Positions 16,831 to 28,387 are shown, numbered from the stretch's first letter. The stretch is 64,000 nucleotides of DNA from Embleya scabrispora (GCF_002024165.1 NZ_MWQN01000001.1:4381501-4445500), one strand, 5' to 3'. A program made the numbers and translations. Notes: generated by a model not told the origin, from the sequence alone.

Positions 16831-17292
16831 ATGGAACCCACCGCGAGCGAGGGCGCCCGGGAGAACCCCTGGGCCTGGCAGGCCGGCCGCAACCCCTACC
16901 GGGGCACCGCCTTCCAGATCCTGGACCTGGATCCGGACCTGACCGGCCGGGCGGCGATCAAGGCGCAGGTGCGCAAGCGCCGACAGCGGATCACCCGGAG
17001 CGCGGACCGCTTCCCGGTGCACGGCCGGGTGCTCGCACCGGCCGAGGTGAACGCGGCCGAGGAGGCGCTGAACGATCCCGCCGGGCGGCTGACGGCCGAA
17101 CTGCTCACCCACCGACCCGAGCGGCCCGGCCCCGATCCGGCCGAGTTGGCCGAGGAGTTCGCCGAGACCGACCCCCCGGAGTCGGCCGGGCCGACGCGGA
17201 TCGGGATCGACCGACGTGTGCTCGCGGGCCTGGTGCCGCCGCCCGCGCCACGCGAGTTCGTACCGTTGTGGACGGAAGAAGGGGCGCACTGA
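16831..17292 (+). CDS. Chaperone cassette gene 4: J-domain-like protein lacking HPD
   Basis: 153 residues from ATG 16831. GTG 16825, directly after the previous stop, is an alternative but is too near the GGAG. Residues about 25-95 follow the J-domain layout: AFQILDLDPDLTGRAAIKAQVRKRRQRI (read in two parts) as helices I-II, then a loop and AEVNAAEEALNDPAGRLTAE as helix III. The loop holds ADRFPVHG where HPD should be, so the Hsp70-stimulating tripeptide is missing. The C-terminal 55 residues are acidic, then Pro-rich. It lies between the two helical proteins and the GrpE-like gene. Family assignment is inference from fold pattern and context. Confidence 0.7.
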   Translation: MEPTASEGARENPWAWQAGRNPYRGTAFQILDLDPDLTGRAAIKAQVRKRRQRITRSADRFPVHGRVLAPAEVNAAEEALNDPAGRLTAELLTHRPERPGPDPAELAEEFAETDPPESAGPTRIGIDRRVLAGLVPPPAPREFVPLWTEEGAH

Positions 17293-18025
17293 TGGCAGCG
17301 ACACCCGAGCGGGGCCCCCTCGGGGCGGACCCGCCGGCGGATGCGGCGAGCCGGCCCGACCGGGGCGGCTCGCCCGCGCCCGCGTCGACCACATCGGCCG
17401 CGTCGCCCGGTTCCGCCGGGTCGGCCGATCCGGCCGCGTTCGCCGCGGACCCGATGGCGATCACCGAAAGCGAGCGCGCCGTGCCGGAACACGCGCTCGA
17501 CCCGCCGTTCGCGCTGGTCTACGACGTGGTGCGGCGAACCGCGCGCGAACGCGAGGCCGGGCGCGAGGAGATGCGCAAACGCCTGGAGTCCACCCACGAG
17601 CGGTACACCGGCCTGGCCGCGGACGCCGCGGTCGCGCTGCACGAGTTGCGCGGCTGCCTGGAGGGCGAGCCCGCGCCGGCCGTACTGGCCTCGATCGCCC
17701 GGCGGTTCGCGACGGCGCTCGATCGCGCGGGCGTACGCTTCGACGATCCCGTGGGCGAGGCGTACGCCGCGGTCGGCCGCCGGGTGGATGTCGCGCACGC
17801 CCCCGACAGCGGCGACGAGGCGGCGATGATCGTGGCCAGGACGCTGCGGCCCGGTGTGCTCCTCGACGACGGCGAGGTGATCCGCCGCGCACAGGTCGTG
17901 CTCGGCTTCGTACCCACCCCGGCCGAACGCGAGGCAGCCCCCGGGCGGACCGACGACCGGGACACCCCCGCGGCTCCGCGCCCCGAACCCTCGAACGACC
18001 CGAACTGCGAAGGCGGTAGCACCAG

Positions 18026-18029
<4 letters not shown>
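17292..18029 (+). CDS. Chaperone cassette gene 5: GrpE-like nucleotide-exchange factor
   Basis: 245 residues from ATG 17292, overlapping the previous stop by one base (TGATG). The first 60 residues are Pro/Ala/Ser-rich and disordered. A long helix (about 75-105, AREREAGREEMRKRLESTHERY) precedes a helical bundle and a short beta-wing (about 155-205: FDDPVGEAYAAVG, IVARTLRPGVLLDDGEVIRRAQVVLGF). The wing resembles the GrpE head segment HEAV...GYxLxGRVLRPAxVxV. It overlaps the Hsp70 gene by ATGA, which fits an exchange factor for that protein. Sequence is far from the housekeeping GrpE. Confidence 0.75.
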
Positions 18030-20593
<2,564 letters not shown>

Positions 20594-20594
20594 C

Positions 20595-21005
20595 ATGGCG
20601 TTCGCGATCACCTGCCCCCTGTGCCGCCGCCGGATCGCCGACCTGACCGGACGCTGCCCGGCCTGCGGCGGCGACCTCGGCGCGCTCGCCGGCCTCGTCG
20701 AACTGGCCGACCGCCACTTCAACGACGCGGTACGGGCGGCCCGAAGCGCCCGCTGGAACACCGCCGCCGAACACCTGGCGGTCACCCTCGCCCTCAACCC
20801 GGCCGACGCGGAGGCCCGCCAACTCCTCACCAAGGTCCGCTACCACCAGGACCCCAAAACCCTCCCGGACCGCCTGTGGCGCAAGGCCCGCGCCCACCTC
20901 CCCTACGGCGACCGCCTCCCCCGAACCCTCCCGAAGCAAGCCGCCCTGAACCACCTCCTGGAGGAGGCAACCCGCCGCTGGTCCACGATCCGAAAGCCGA
21001 CCTGA
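20595..21005 (+). CDS. Chaperone cassette gene 7: zinc-ribbon plus TPR-like small protein
   Basis: 136 residues from ATG 20595, one base after the Hsp70 stop. The N-terminus has CPLC (7-10) and CPAC (20-23), a four-cysteine zinc ribbon. Residues about 30-75 form TPR-like helices (AEHLAVTLALNPADAEARQLL), followed by a basic C-terminus. It could be the zinc-binding client or adaptor module that canonical DnaJ carries in the same chain as its J-domain, here split off. No enzymatic motif. It is last in the cassette, with a convergent gene at 21087. Confidence 0.78.
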   Translation: MAFAITCPLCRRRIADLTGRCPACGGDLGALAGLVELADRHFNDAVRAARSARWNTAAEHLAVTLALNPADAEARQLLTKVRYHQDPKTLPDRLWRKARAHLPYGDRLPRTLPKQAALNHLLEEATRRWSTIRKPT

Positions 21006-21086
21006 CCGACACCACACACGGATGACACGCCGACCGGGCAAAACCCCGGCCCGGCCGGCGTTCGAGGACGGCAAGCCGACCGCCGA

Positions 21087-21974
21087 TCAAGCCACCGGCT
21101 CGCCGGCGGGCCGGACCGCGAGGCTGCGCCGACCGTCCACCCCCACCGGGACGTCCCCGTCGATCGTCACCCGGTGCAACAACCGCCGGGCCCCGTCGAA
21201 GTCGGTGATCACCCGATGCTGCGTCGCCCGGTTGTCCCAGATCGCCACGTCACCCGCACGCCACCGCCATCGCACGGTGTTCTCGGGTCGAGTGACGTGC
21301 TTGTGCAACAGCGCGAGCAACGCCGCCGAGTCCTCGGCGTCGAAGCCCACCAGCCGCTGTGCGAACGCGCCGAGAACCAGCGTGCGTTCGCCCGTGACCG
21401 GGTGTATCCGCACCACCGGGTGCTCGGTCTCGTACACGGTCGATTCGAACAACTCCCGGTAGTCCTTCCGCGCCTGGCTGAGCCCATCCGTGTCCGAAGC
21501 CACGTAGTCGTACCGGTTGCTGTGCACCGCCCGCAGCGAATCGGCCAACGCCGCGAGTGGGGCGGGCAGTTGCGCATAGGCGCTCGCGGTATCGGCCCAC
21601 AACGTGTCCCCGCCCACGTCCGGCAGGCGTACCGCGCGCAGGATGGAGGCGAGCGGATAGGCGGGAACGAATGTGACATCGGTGTGCCAACGATCGGCGA
21701 CCACCCCGTGATCGTTGTCGATCGGCACGATCAACTCGCCCTCGGCGGACGCGGTCGGGTGCCCGATCGGATCGCCGAGCAGCCGGGCGAAGGCGAGTTG
21801 GCCCGCGTCGTCCAGGTGGTGCTGGTCGCGGAAGAAGATCACCCTGTGCCGGTGCAGTGCGTCCCGCACGGTGTCCACCGTGATCGGGTCCAGCTCGCCG
21901 CCCAGGCGAACCCCCTCGACCACGGCGCCGATTCGGGCGGCGACGGGTGATACGGAAACGGTGACAGCGGTCAT
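21087..21974 (-). CDS. TauD/TfdA-family alpha-ketoglutarate-dependent dioxygenase
   Basis: 295 residues from ATG 21974. An in-frame ATG 31 codons upstream lacks a ribosome-binding site. The Fe(II) ligands are visible as WHTDVTF (HxD) and a distal His in ATQHRV, with the alpha-ketoglutarate-binding Arg in LLHRVTIDG. Also typical are [10 protein letters not shown] near the N-terminus and [16 protein letters not shown]. Members hydroxylate sulfonates such as taurine or phenoxyacids, and the substrate cannot be read from the sequence. No ssu/tau transporter is adjacent. The gene converges on the chaperone cassette. Confidence 0.88.
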   Translation of the reverse strand: MTAVTVSVSPVAARIGAVVEGVRLGGELDPITVDTVRDALHRHRVIFFRDQHHLDDAGQLAFARLLGDPIGHPTASAEGELIVPIDNDHGVVADRWHTDVTFVPAYPLASILRAVRLPDVGGDTLWADTASAYAQLPAPLAALADSLRAVHSNRYDYVASDTDGLSQARKDYRELFESTVYETEHPVVRIHPVTGERTLVLGAFAQRLVGFDAEDSAALLALLHKHVTRPENTVRWRWRAGDVAIWDNRATQHRVITDFDGARRLLHRVTIDGDVPVGVDGRRSLAVRPAGEPVA

Positions 21975-22345
21975 GAGTGTGGTGTCCCTTTCGGCCCTCG
22001 CATGAAGAAGAACGTCATCCGAAGCGGGCGCACGCGGGCACGGACCGCCGAAACCCCGCGCATTCACGAGACATGACGACCCATCAACGAAAACCGAAGC
22101 CGGCGCGCGCCCTACCGACAGCGCATACCGGGCGGAACGGGAAGATGCGCGATCCGATGCCGCCGCATCACCGACGCGACAACACGCCCGCCGGTCTCGC
22201 CGGCGCGCGCCATGATCGTGATCCCCACACCAAAATTCTCCGGGTGAACCTCGCGGGGGTCAACCTCGAGGACGCCCGTTCCCGTCCGGGTGACCAGCAG
22301 GCCACGGAAAGCGATCTCGGAATCCTACGACCTACCATGGGAAGT
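21975..22345. other. Divergent intergenic region (dioxygenase / Uma2)
   Basis: 371 bp between the two divergent genes. It contains an ATG-initiated 24-codon frame at 22002 ([10 protein letters not shown]...) with no ribosome-binding site, probably chance, and a TACGAC hexamer at 22326-22331 as a weak -10 candidate for the rightward gene. Nothing else is convincing. Confidence 0.35.
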
Positions 22346-22909
22346 ATGGACCGCGAGGAATTCGACCGACTGACCGCCATCGCCGAGAGCATGCACGCGC
22401 CGTCCAATTACAAGGTCGAGATCAGCGATGGCACGCTCGTGATGATGACCGGCCCATCCGGCATCCACGAGTTCATCGTGCGTCGCCTGCGCATGCGTAT
22501 CGAACAGGGGATCGCCGGGCGTCCCGAATGGGCCGGGATGGCGGTGCACGGTGGGATCGACGTGTTGGACGATACCAACCTGATAAGGCGCAACCCCGAC
22601 GTCTGCGTCTTCCCGGAAGACGATCTCATCACCATCGAGAACCACATTCCCGCCGCCGACCTGCGACTCGTCGTCGAGGTCGTGTCACGGTCGAACCCCG
22701 AGAACGACTGGGAGGCCAAGCTGCGCGACTATCCCCGCATGCGTATCCCGGTCTACGTGATCGTCGACCCGCGCCAGGGCACGATTGTGGTCAATTCCGA
22801 GCCCAAGAGTGGCAGGTACACGGCTCGCGCGGCCTACGCGTTCGGCCAGGACGTGCCGTTGCCCGGCTTCGGGTTCGTGCTGACGACGGCGGACTTCCCG
22901 ACCTACTGA
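22346..22909 (+). CDS. Uma2-family (DUF820) putative endonuclease
   Basis: 187 residues from ATG 22346 (GGGA just upstream); ATG 22337 is an alternative. The PD-(D/E)XK-like core is visible: RNPDVCVFPEDD, LVVEVVSRSNPENDWEAK (E and K), then YVIVDPRQGTIVV. The Uma2/DUF820 family is widespread in cyanobacteria and streptomycetes. It is predicted to be a restriction-like nuclease, and its biological role is unsettled. It is a single gene convergent with the BlaI-type regulator. Confidence 0.85.
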   Translation: MDREEFDRLTAIAESMHAPSNYKVEISDGTLVMMTGPSGIHEFIVRRLRMRIEQGIAGRPEWAGMAVHGGIDVLDDTNLIRRNPDVCVFPEDDLITIENHIPAADLRLVVEVVSRSNPENDWEAKLRDYPRMRIPVYVIVDPRQGTIVVNSEPKSGRYTARAAYAFGQDVPLPGFGFVLTTADFPTY

Positions 22910-22958
22910 AGGTCCGCCGCAGGTGCGGTCGGGCCGGTCGAGGAACCGGCGGGCGGGG

Positions 22959-23342
22959 TCAGGAGCCGCCCTCTTCGAGGAGTCGGCGCAGTAGTGCCTC
23001 GTCGTCGGTGGACAGGTCGGAGACGAATCGGGCGAGTACCGCCTGCCGGTCGCCCTCCTTGTCCAGCACCTGGCGCATCCGCCGCGCGGCGAGCCCGGCC
23101 TCGTCGTACACCGGCGCGTACACGTAGGACCGGCCCGACCTGGTGCGCTGGAGCACACCCTTGTCGTGCAGGCGGGACAGGATCGTCACCACCGTCGTGT
23201 ACGCCAGTTCGCCGGAGACCCGTGCCTGCACCGCGGCCGCGCCCATCGCCGTGGGCGACGTCCACAGCAGGGACAGGATCTCGGACTCCAACTCGCCGGG
23301 GCCACGTCGCGCGGGCGCTCCGCCTGCTCTGCTCTCGGTCAC
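22959..23342 (-). CDS. BlaI/MecI/CopY-family winged-helix repressor
   Basis: 127 residues from GTG 23342, with GGAGG six bases upstream. Features are ELESEILSLLW, the winged helix with YTTVVTILSRLHDKGVLQR, then SYVYAPVYDEAGLAARRM and a C-terminal dimerisation helix set. BlaI proteins are normally released from DNA by a BlaR1-type membrane protease. No M56 peptidase or beta-lactamase gene is adjacent, so this repressor is an orphan here or its partner lies elsewhere. It may regulate its own promoter or the neighbouring lipoprotein gene, whose 3' end lies 107 bp upstream. Confidence 0.88.
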   Translation of the reverse strand: MTESRAGGAPARRGPGELESEILSLLWTSPTAMGAAAVQARVSGELAYTTVVTILSRLHDKGVLQRTRSGRSYVYAPVYDEAGLAARRMRQVLDKEGDRQAVLARFVSDLSTDDEALLRRLLEEGGS

Positions 23343-23449
23343 TTCGGCCTCCGGTGAATGGGCACAACGCCCCGGAAGCCTAGTCGCGCGCCGAATACGG
23401 TCAACAGGGTCGCCGATTTCGGCCCGGCCGCCGGCACCGGGCGCGGACC

Positions 23450-24037
23450 TCACCCCAGGGGCAGCAGGTTTGCGCGGACGAACCCGGCGAGCCGGGACTG
23501 GTCCAGAATGCCCTTGTCGGCGCGCACGACCAGGGTCGGATGGCTGCGCGAGCGCGGATTGCCCAGGGTCACGATCGCGACCGGCTCGCGCCAACGCCGC
23601 ACCGAGTTGGTCGCCTCGTAGTACTCCTGGGTGAACAGCACCGCCTCGCCCAGCGGAGTCTGCACCGTCTGGGTCACCGCGCCGGGCGGGACGTCGGCCG
23701 CGGTGCGGTACAGGCCGTGCCACCCGTTGCCCGGGGCGCCGCCCGGCGCCTTGCAGGTCACCTCGTTGGACTCGATCGTGACGTCGTCGAGCGCGAGCAG
23801 CACCCGATCGCAGGGGGTGGTCACGGTCTGCGCGCCCGCGTCGGTGCCCCCGGCGGCGCGGACCTCGAAGGCGACCGTCCCGGTGTCCACCCTGGTCGCG
23901 TGCGCCCGAACCGGCGGCGCCTTCGTCGAGGGCGCCGACACCACGAACGGATCATCCCCGGACCCACCACACGCGGACACCCCCAGAATCACCCCGGCCG
24001 CGACCACCGCCCCCACACTCCACCGCCGCACCGCCAT
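23450..24037 (-). CDS. Lipoprotein of unknown function
   Basis: 195 residues from ATG 24037, with a purine-rich GAGGGGGCAGGG leader. Lipoprotein signal ends in GVSAC (Cys 23), followed by GGSGDD. The mature part has two more cysteines (TTPCDRVLLAL, EVTCKAPGG) spaced to form a disulfide, and beta-rich sequence to the end. No enzyme motif. It lies between the BlaI-type repressor and the divergent endonuclease V. Confidence 0.72.
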   Translation of the reverse strand: MAVRRWSVGAVVAAGVILGVSACGGSGDDPFVVSAPSTKAPPVRAHATRVDTGTVAFEVRAAGGTDAGAQTVTTPCDRVLLALDDVTIESNEVTCKAPGGAPGNGWHGLYRTAADVPPGAVTQTVQTPLGEAVLFTQEYYEATNSVRRWREPVAIVTLGNPRSRSHPTLVVRADKGILDQSRLAGFVRANLLPLG

Positions 24038-24151
24038 CGCCCTGCCCCCTCGTCGTCGAACGCACGCACCGCGCAGTCGTACGCACCCGCAGAGTGGACG
24101 CGGCAGCCCACCGACGGGTTCCACCCACGCAGCCGGCGGTACGTTCTCGGG

Positions 24152-24862
24152 ATGAGCACTTCTTCCGCGATCGCATCGGCCGAGGAGTGGCCGCGGACCG
24201 CCGCCGAGGCGCTGGCCGTGCAGGATCGGCTGCGCCCGACGGTGGACACGGTCGGGCCCGGGCCGCAGCCGGGCGAGGTGCGGCGGGTGGCCGGCCTCGA
24301 TGTGGCCTACGCCGAGGACTCGGACGAACTGGCCGCCGCCGTCGTGGTGTTGGACGCCCACACGCACGCCGTCCTGGAGCACTCGGTGGTGCACGGCGTG
24401 GCGACCTTCCCGTACGTCCCGGGCCTGTTCGCCTTCCGGGAGGTCCCGGCGCTGCTGGCCGCGCTCGAACGCCTCGACGCCGCACCCGACCTGCTGCTGT
24501 GCGACGGCCAGGGGCTGGCCCATCCGCGCCGCTTCGGGCTGGCCTGCCACCTCGGCGTGCTCACCGGTCTCCCGGCCATCGGGGTCGGCAAGACACAGTT
24601 CGTCGGGACGTACGAGCCACTCGGACCGGCCCGCGGCGAGGCCGCCGACCTGGTGGACGAGGGTGAAGTGGTCGGCCGCGCGCTGCGCACCCGCGACGCG
24701 GTCAAGCCGGTCTTCGTGTCGATCGGCCACGGCGTCGACCTGGACACGGCCTGCGCGCACGTACTGGCCCTGACCCCGCGCTACCGCCTCCCGGAGACCA
24801 CCCGCCAGGCCGACCAACTCTGCCGCCGGGCACTGAAGTCCCACCCCGCGGCCCGCTCCTGA
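24152..24862 (+). CDS. nfi: Endonuclease V (deoxyinosine 3' endonuclease)
   Basis: 236 residues from ATG 24152. Motifs: AGLDVAYAED (first metal-ligand Asp), PYVPGLFAFRE (family-typical wedge region YxPGxLxFRE), LLLCDGQGLAHPRRFGLA (DGxGxxHPRxxGxA with catalytic Asp) and PAIGVGKTQFVG. It repairs deaminated adenine (hypoxanthine) in DNA by nicking 3' of the lesion. Single gene, with strong terminators behind it. Confidence 0.93.
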   Translation: MSTSSAIASAEEWPRTAAEALAVQDRLRPTVDTVGPGPQPGEVRRVAGLDVAYAEDSDELAAAVVVLDAHTHAVLEHSVVHGVATFPYVPGLFAFREVPALLAALERLDAAPDLLLCDGQGLAHPRRFGLACHLGVLTGLPAIGVGKTQFVGTYEPLGPARGEAADLVDEGEVVGRALRTRDAVKPVFVSIGHGVDLDTACAHVLALTPRYRLPETTRQADQLCRRALKSHPAARS

Positions 24863-24912
24863 CCCCCGCCCCGCGAACGCGAAAGAGCCCCCGCCCCGCG
24901 AACGCGAAAGAG
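24863..24912. repeat. 25-bp tandem duplication at the nfi 3' end
   Basis: Two exact consecutive copies of a 25-nt unit (24863-24887, 24888-24912), each ending in GCGAAAGAG. The second copy supplies the first bases of the terminator stem, so the duplication copied the edge of the terminator. A third, diverging CCCCCGCACCG follows. Confidence 0.8.
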
Positions 24913-24950
24913 CCCCCGCACCGCCTGCGCAAGGCGGTGCGGGGGCTCTT
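24908..24950 (+). terminator. Very strong hairpin terminator
   Basis: A 19-bp perfect stem (24908-24926 with 24932-24950) and a 5-nt loop (GCGCA), 45 bp after the nfi stop. It can act for the convergent ABC gene as well. Confidence 0.9.
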
Positions 24951-24956
24951 CGGTCA

Positions 24957-24989
24957 CCGGCTCCCCAAGGGGGGAGGATGGGGAGCCGG
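24957..24989 (-). terminator. Hairpin terminator of the ABC permease gene
   Basis: Perfect 10-bp stem CCGGCTCCCC / GGGGAGCCGG with a 13-nt loop, 29 bp beyond the permease stop on the minus strand. Confidence 0.75.
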
Positions 24990-25018
24990 CTGCCTGTCGG
25001 GAGGGTCGCCCCTCCGGG

Positions 25019-27583
25019 TCAGTCCGTCGCGATGGCGCGCAGGACGTTCATCCGTGCCGCCCGGAAGGCCGGCATCACCGCGGCCAGCAGGCCGACGATC
25101 GCCGCGGCGATCACGATGCCGACGACCGTGCCCCACGGGACCTTGAGCACGTCCAGGCCCTGGTTGGCCAGCAGGCGCTGGGCGCCGATGCCCCACGCCA
25201 TGCCGAGCGCGAGCCCGACCAGGGCGCCGAACACCGCGATCACCATGGACTCCAGGCGGATCATCCGGCGGATCTGCCGACGCGAGGCGCCGATCGCCCG
25301 CATCAGACCGATCTCCCTGGTGCGCTCGACCACCGACAGCGCCAGCGTGTTGATCACACCCAGGATCGAGATGATGATCGCCAGGCCGAGCAGACCGTAG
25401 ATCAGGTACAGGAACGTGTCGATCTGCTTGCCGATCAGTTCCTTGTAGTCGCTCTGGTCACGCGCCTTGACCTGCGGGAAGGGTTCGAGCGCCGTCTTGA
25501 GCGCGGCGCCGACCTTCGTCGCGTCCTGACCATTGGCCGCGTTGATGCTGACGCTCTGGTACTGCACGTTCGGGACGAACTTCTTCATGATCGTGTTCGG
25601 GATCACGATCGTCTCGCCCATGCCGATGACGTCGTCGGACTTCTTGCGGATCGCGCCGACCTCGACCGTGGTCTTCTGCCCGTTCGGGAAGGCGAGCTCG
25701 ATCTTGCCGCCCAGGCTCAGGTGGTGGTCCTTGGCGAAGTCCTCGCCGATCGCCGCCTTGCCCGCCGACATGGCCGCGTCGCCGCTGCCCTGGAGATAGG
25801 TGGTCTTGATCGTGCCGTCGATGCCCGGGTCCGAGCCGAGGACGAAGTCCTTCTTGGACTTGCCGTCCGCGGTGATGACCGCGTTGGACAGGGTCGAGGC
25901 GACCACCTCGCCGACGCCGGGGGTCTTGCGGGCGGCGTCGACGATGTTCTCGGGGAAGGTCCCGGTGAGCGACTGGACGGTGTAGTCGGAGCCCAGCGAC
26001 TTGTCGATCTGCTTGTCGAAGGAGGCCGACATCGACGAGGCCGCGACCGCCATACCGCTGACGAGGGCCACACCGATCATGATCGCCGACGCGGTGGCGC
26101 CGGTACGCCGCGGGTTGCGCAGCGCGTTCTCCCGGCTGAGCCGGCCCATCGAGCCGAACAGCTTCGGGTACCAGGCGGCCAGCGCCGGGACCACGGTGCG
26201 AGCCAGGAGCGGTGCCAGCACGATGAAGCCGAGCAGCGTGAACAGCACGCCCAGGCCCACGAATCCGCCACCCTGGCCACCGCTGGAGGAGGTGGCTCCG
26301 GCGACCAGCGCGAGTGCGCCCAGACCGAACAGGACCGCGCCGATCACCGAGCGGGTCTTGATCGACTTCTGCGGCGGCGCGCCGGCCTCGCGCAGGGCCG
26401 CCATCGGGGCGACCTTGCCCGCGCGGCGGGCCGGAACGTACGCGGCGATCACGGTGACGATCACGCCGACCAGGTAGGCCACGATCGGGGTGGCGGTCTT
26501 GATCACCAGGGACGTGCCCTTGAGGTTGATCCCGACCGCGCTGATCAGCGCCTTCAGGCCGACGGCCAGACCGAGGCCCGCCGCCAGGCCGAGCGTGGAG
26601 CCGACCACGCCGAGCAGGACCGCCTCCAGGAGCACCGAGCGGTTCACGTCCGCCCGACTCGCCCCGATCGCCCGCATCAGTCCCAGTTCACGGGTGCGCT
26701 GGGCGACCAGCATGGAGAAGGTGTTGAAGATCAGGAAGACGCCGACGAGGACGGCGACACCGGCGAAGCCGAGCATCGCGTACTTCATCACGTTCAGGAA
26801 GCCGCCGAGCTCGTCGTTGGATTCCTTGGCCGTCTCCGCGGCCGTCTTGACCTCGAAGTTCTTCGGGTCGTTGAGAAGCTGCTCCACCCGCAGCTTGAGG
26901 TCCTTGTCGGCGACTCCGCCGGCGGCGTCGACCGATACCGAGGTGACCGCGTTCGGGTCGCCGAGCAGTCGCTGCGAGGCGATGGCGTCGTCGAACGAGA
27001 GCAGCGCGGCGCCGGGGTTGGTGGCGGTGAAGGTCAGGATGCCGCTGACCTTGAACGTGAACTCGCCGTTCGCCCCGATCGCCCGAAGCTGGTCACCGAT
27101 CTTGACGTGCTTCTTCTTCGCCGTGTCGGCGTCGATCAGCGCCTCGCCCGGACCCTTGGGGGCGGCACCACTGGTGATCTTGACCGGCGTGCGGTCGGTC
27201 TCGAACCAGTTGGTGACGATGGTCGGAGCACCGCTGGACGGTCCCACCGACTTGTTGTTCTTGTCGACGATCGTGAACGACTCCAGGCTGATGCTGCCGT
27301 GAGCGTCCTTGACGCCGTCGACCTTCTTGATCTTGTCGATCAGCGACCGCTGGACGACGGGCGTCTCACCGGTGAGCGCGAGGTCTTCCTTGCTGAACTC
27401 GGACTTGGGCTTGACCGAGACGTCCGACGCGGTGGACTTGAACAGCTCGTCGAAGGTCTTGGTGATCGTGTCGGTGAAGACCAGGGTGCCGGAGACGAAC
27501 GCGACCGACAGCAGGACTGCCAGGGCGGACAGCACCATTCGGCCCTTGTGGGCCAGGAAGCTGCGGAACGTGGCTTTCAACAT
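25019..27583 (-). CDS. ABC transporter permease, FtsX/MacB type (duplicated permease)
   Basis: 854 residues with two tandem FtsX-like permease halves. Each half has an N-terminal span (about 15-37 and near 490-510), a large extracytoplasmic domain, then three C-terminal spans containing the family signature LGLMRAIGASRADVNRSVLLEA and IGLMRAIGASRRQIRRMIRLES. MacB-type exporters use mechanotransmission rather than a transmembrane channel. It follows the ATPase gene by 24 bp on the same strand. Substrate unknown, with lipoproteins, peptides or antibiotics typical. Confidence 0.93.
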   Translation of the reverse strand: MLKATFRSFLAHKGRMVLSALAVLLSVAFVSGTLVFTDTITKTFDELFKSTASDVSVKPKSEFSKEDLALTGETPVVQRSLIDKIKKVDGVKDAHGSISLESFTIVDKNNKSVGPSSGAPTIVTNWFETDRTPVKITSGAAPKGPGEALIDADTAKKKHVKIGDQLRAIGANGEFTFKVSGILTFTATNPGAALLSFDDAIASQRLLGDPNAVTSVSVDAAGGVADKDLKLRVEQLLNDPKNFEVKTAAETAKESNDELGGFLNVMKYAMLGFAGVAVLVGVFLIFNTFSMLVAQRTRELGLMRAIGASRADVNRSVLLEAVLLGVVGSTLGLAAGLGLAVGLKALISAVGINLKGTSLVIKTATPIVAYLVGVIVTVIAAYVPARRAGKVAPMAALREAGAPPQKSIKTRSVIGAVLFGLGALALVAGATSSSGGQGGGFVGLGVLFTLLGFIVLAPLLARTVVPALAAWYPKLFGSMGRLSRENALRNPRRTGATASAIMIGVALVSGMAVAASSMSASFDKQIDKSLGSDYTVQSLTGTFPENIVDAARKTPGVGEVVASTLSNAVITADGKSKKDFVLGSDPGIDGTIKTTYLQGSGDAAMSAGKAAIGEDFAKDHHLSLGGKIELAFPNGQKTTVEVGAIRKKSDDVIGMGETIVIPNTIMKKFVPNVQYQSVSINAANGQDATKVGAALKTALEPFPQVKARDQSDYKELIGKQIDTFLYLIYGLLGLAIIISILGVINTLALSVVERTREIGLMRAIGASRRQIRRMIRLESMVIAVFGALVGLALGMAWGIGAQRLLANQGLDVLKVPWGTVVGIVIAAAIVGLLAAVMPAFRAARMNVLRAIATD

Positions 27584-27607
27584 GGTGGGGGACTCTCTCC
27601 GCCTGTT

Positions 27608-28387
27608 TCAGCTGGTCCGGGCACCGTCGAAGCGCTTCATGCGCTCCAACACGGCGTCGGACGTGGGACGCAGCATCTCGTCGACGATTCGACCGTCTGC
27701 CAGGAACAGGACCCGGTCCGCGTAGGACGCCGCGTTGGGGTCGTGGGTGACCATCACGATGGTCTGACCGAGTTCGTTGACGCTGCGCCGCAGGAAGCCC
27801 AGCACCTCGGCGCCCGAGCGCGAGTCCAGGTTGCCGGTCGGCTCGTCACCGAAGATGATCTCGGGCCGGCTGGCCAGCGCCCGGGCGCAGGCGACACGCT
27901 GCTGCTGACCGCCGGAGAGCTCGGTCGGACGGTGCTTGAGCCGGTCGCGCAGGCCGACGGTCTCGATCACGTTGTCCAGCCAGGCCCGGTCGGGCTTGCG
28001 GCCGGCGATGTCCATCGGCAGCGTGATGTTCTCCAGCGCGGTCAGCGTCGGAAGCAGGTTGAACGCCTGGAAGATGAAGCCGATGTTGTCGCGGCGGAGC
28101 TTGGTGAGCGCCTTGTCCTTCAGACTCGTGATCTCCGTGTCGCCGATCCAGCTCTTGCCGCTGGTCGCGGTGTCGAGGCCGGCGAGGCAGTGCATCAGGG
28201 TCGACTTGCCGGAGCCCGAGGGGCCCATGATCGCGGTGAACTGGCCGCGACCGATCTGGACGTCCACACTGTCGAGAGCGACGACTCGGGTCTCGCCTTC
28301 GCCGTACGCCTTGGTGAGCTGCTGCGCGCGGGCGGCGATGGTGCCCCTGGAGTCCGCGTCGGTCATGGCAGCCGTGGCCGTGGTCAC
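27608..28387 (-). CDS. ABC transporter ATP-binding protein (LolD/MacB type)
   Basis: 259 residues from GTG 28387, chosen for the GGGGGA eight bases upstream; ATG 28402 is an alternative. Walker A GPSGSGKST, signature LSGGQQQR, Walker B IIFGDEPTGNLDS, H-loop VTHD, plus the FIFQAFNLLPTLTALENITLPM segment diagnostic of the MacB/LolD/FtsE class. It forms a transporter with the downstream permease gene. Confidence 0.93.
   Translation of the reverse strand: MTTATAAMTDADSRGTIAARAQQLTKAYGEGETRVVALDSVDVQIGRGQFTAIMGPSGSGKSTLMHCLAGLDTATSGKSWIGDTEITSLKDKALTKLRRDNIGFIFQAFNLLPTLTALENITLPMDIAGRKPDRAWLDNVIETVGLRDRLKHRPTELSGGQQQRVACARALASRPEIIFGDEPTGNLDSRSGAEVLGFLRRSVNELGQTIVMVTHDPNAASYADRVLFLADGRIVDEMLRPTSDAVLERMKRFDGARTS

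Noticed and set aside
22002-22076. 24-codon leader-peptide ORF ([10 protein letters not shown]...)
   Set aside because: No ribosome-binding site, Arg-rich by composition, and antisense to the upstream part of the dioxygenase leader.
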